DNA of 6,323 bases from Thermoplasmatota archaeon (GTDB taxonomy: Archaea; Thermoplasmatota; E2; DHVEG-1): NCBI GenBank assembly GCA_030612095.1, contig JAUWOO010000103.1, positions 1-6,323 on the forward strand. The letters run 5' to 3'. Position 1 is the stretch's first letter; every line of letters begins with the position of its first letter. Under the pieces are notes generated by a model. It ran no database searches. It had not been told where the DNA came from and was given only the letters and a program-made list of their open reading frames with translations. Made by a program: the position numbers and the translations under genes. This document shows, piece after piece, positions 5,597-6,323 of the stretch.

Positions 5597-6064
5597 ATGT
5601 TGAAATATAGGCCCCCTAAAGAATTACGAGCACTTTTCATTGTTCATTATGCTCCTCTTTTGCTTATGATTATGATTGGGCCATTGACAGCCATATATGG
5701 AGTTTGGAAGCTACCAGTAGATATGTGGTTTAGTATTATTTTTGGCATAATTATTTTTTTACTAGGAACCTTTGTGTATTTTAAATGGGAAATATTCTGG
5801 CATAAAACATACCATGGGCAACTTGTAACAGACGGGATATTTAAATACATCCGGCATCCTCATTATACATCGCTCATCATTGTTGGTTTTGGTCTTGCAT
5901 TTTTCTTTTATTCAATTGCAGCACTTTTAATTGCCGTTATTGCAGTGCCTATAATGATATGGAGTATTTTTGATGAAGAAAAACTTTTGATAAAACAATA
6001 TGGCGAGGAATACAAACAGTTTATGAAAAAAACTCCATGGCGAATTATTCCTAAAATTTTTTGA
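5597..6064 (+). CDS. ICMT/PEMT-family membrane methyltransferase
   Basis: This 155-residue integral membrane protein is of the isoprenylcysteine carboxyl methyltransferase / phospholipid methyltransferase-like family, which uses S-adenosylmethionine. Hydrophobic segments lie at about residues 15-35, 43-62 and 92-122, the last long enough for a helical hairpin. The family signature is clear: LVTDGIFKYIRHPHY (76-90) with the RHPxY motif, then Glu127-Glu128 (DEEKLL), YGEEYKQFM and the ending TPWRIIPKIF, matching the usual E-E...FG..Y..Y...P.R.IP pattern. The substrate is unknown. Archaea lack known CaaX-prenylated proteins, so a lipid or small isoprenoid/thiol target is more likely than a prenylated protein. 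It follows the second KaiC-like gene by 13 bases with no strong ribosome site. The stop overlaps a T6 tract (6057-6062) that could also serve as a terminator. Confidence 0.82.
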   Translation: MLKYRPPKELRALFIVHYAPLLLMIMIGPLTAIYGVWKLPVDMWFSIIFGIIIFLLGTFVYFKWEIFWHKTYHGQLVTDGIFKYIRHPHYTSLIIVGFGLAFFFYSIAALLIAVIAVPIMIWSIFDEEKLLIKQYGEEYKQFMKKTPWRIIPKIF

Positions 6065-6145
6065 ATACTTACAGGAATAAACTCATTACTTCTGAATGTA
6101 AACCTTTGATAATCTTTCGCTTCTCACTAATATTCAGTTTTGAAT

Positions 6146-6157
6146 CAAAAGCTTTTG
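6146..6157. repeat. 12-bp perfect palindrome CAAAAGCTTTTG
   Basis: The bases 6146-6157 are a perfect self-complementary palindrome, with a further loosely matched GAAT (6142-6145) and ATTC (6160-6163) around it. It lies in the 165-base spacer between the methyltransferase-like gene and the partial secreted-protein gene, about 25-35 bases upstream of the candidate TATA element, a suitable place for a regulator. A palindrome of this size is expected about twice by chance in a window of this size and composition. Confidence 0.3.
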
Positions 6158-6179
6158 TAATTCGAAGCACTTATTCATA

Positions 6180-6195
6180 AGGAATATTAAATACA
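6180..6195 (+). promoter_or_regulatory. possible promoter of the last gene
   Basis: AGGAATATTAAATACA contains a TATA-like AATATTAAATA. Initiation about 25 bases downstream (near 6212) would just precede the AAGGAG ribosome site, giving a very short leader. The remainder of the 6065-6229 spacer shows only the palindrome noted above. Confidence 0.35.
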
Positions 6196-6215
6196 AATTA
6201 TCAGATACACCAAAA

Positions 6216-6221
6216 AAGGAG
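6216..6221 (+). promoter_or_regulatory. ribosome binding site selecting a TTG start
   Basis: AAGGAG lies 8 bases before TTG at 6230. The first in-frame ATG (6263) has no such site and would remove the basic start of the signal peptide, so the TTG is preferred. Confidence 0.7.
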
Positions 6222-6229
6222 AATCAATT

Positions 6230-6323
6230 TTGAATCATCCGCTTCGAATCGCTGCAACTGCTATGATATTCACTTTACTGATAATTACTAGTGGATTAAC
6301 TTTGTTGAAAGTTAATGCTAATA
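6230..6323 (+). CDS. secreted or membrane-anchored protein, N-terminus only (partial)
   Basis: Only the first 31 residues are in the window. They begin MNHPLRIAATAM, continue as an uninterrupted hydrophobic stretch (about residues 7-26, including IFTLLIIT), and reach KVNAN, where VNA could be a signal peptidase I site. This is a typical Sec signal peptide or N-terminal anchor, so the product is probably exported. The start is a TTG chosen because of the well-spaced AAGGAG site and because the basic Arg6 precedes the hydrophobic core. The frame is open to the window edge. The mature part is not visible, so no family or function can be given. Confidence 0.65.
   Translation, partial: MNHPLRIAATAMIFTLLIITSGLTLLKVNAN

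Noticed and set aside
5597..6064. Methylation of a CaaX-type protein by the ICMT-like enzyme
   Set aside because: None of the complete proteins encoded here ends in a CaaX motif, and archaea have no established prenyl-CaaX pathway.
6138..6237. Direct repeat TTTTGAATCA at 6138-6147 and 6228-6237
   Set aside because: It is two 10-base copies in AT-rich DNA, with the second overlapping the TTG start codon. No further copies or flanking symmetry suggest a functional element.

Overview
The window looks like euryarchaeal chromosome. The evidence is an AT-rich sequence, archaeal-type LeuC/LeuD subunits encoded as separate genes, an archaeal pilin-like secreted protein with a short charged leader and one hydrophobic helix, two single-domain KaiC-like (RecA-superfamily) ATPases, TATA-type promoter sequences, and GGAGG-type ribosome sites at several starts. 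A Thermoplasmatota-like source is my guess from the gene style. I could not run a search, so the taxon is an inference.

Left part (1-2335): the last 19 codons of an unidentified upstream gene end one base before a gamma-class carbonic anhydrase-like gene (62-571, + strand). Facing it, only 13 bp away, is a two-gene operon on the minus strand. leuC (1067-2335) and leuD (585-1070) overlap by four bases (ATGA) and encode the large and small subunits of a 3-isopropylmalate dehydratase-type hydro-lyase. The rest of the leucine pathway is absent from the window, and the substrate loop of the small subunit reads YTYT, so the exact substrate is open.

Middle (2336-4380): a 179-bp divergent intergenic region holds a 7-bp inverted repeat and TATA-like sequences facing both ways. 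It separates leuC from a secreted pilin-like protein (2515-3405) with six N-glycosylation sequons in its outer half. A 183-bp spacer then leads to the first KaiC-like ATPase (3589-4380), which has an intact Walker A motif, paired catalytic glutamates and Walker B motif.

Right part (4381-6323): a small uncharacterised protein (4395-4622, minus strand) is convergent with the first KaiC-like gene and divergent from the second (4828-5583). The second KaiC-like protein keeps both Walker motifs but has Asp-Lys where the glutamate pair should be. It is followed 13 bp later by a small membrane methyltransferase of the ICMT/PEMT type (5597-6064). The window ends inside a gene starting at 6230 with a TTG codon, a clear ribosome site and an apparent signal peptide. 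No intergenic stretch exceeds 300 bp. I see no tRNA, rRNA, CRISPR array or mobile element.

The least ordinary part is 2515-6064: a pilin-like surface protein, an intact and a degenerate KaiC-like ATPase, an orphan small protein and a membrane methyltransferase. A shared surface or signalling role is conceivable but is only inferred from proximity.
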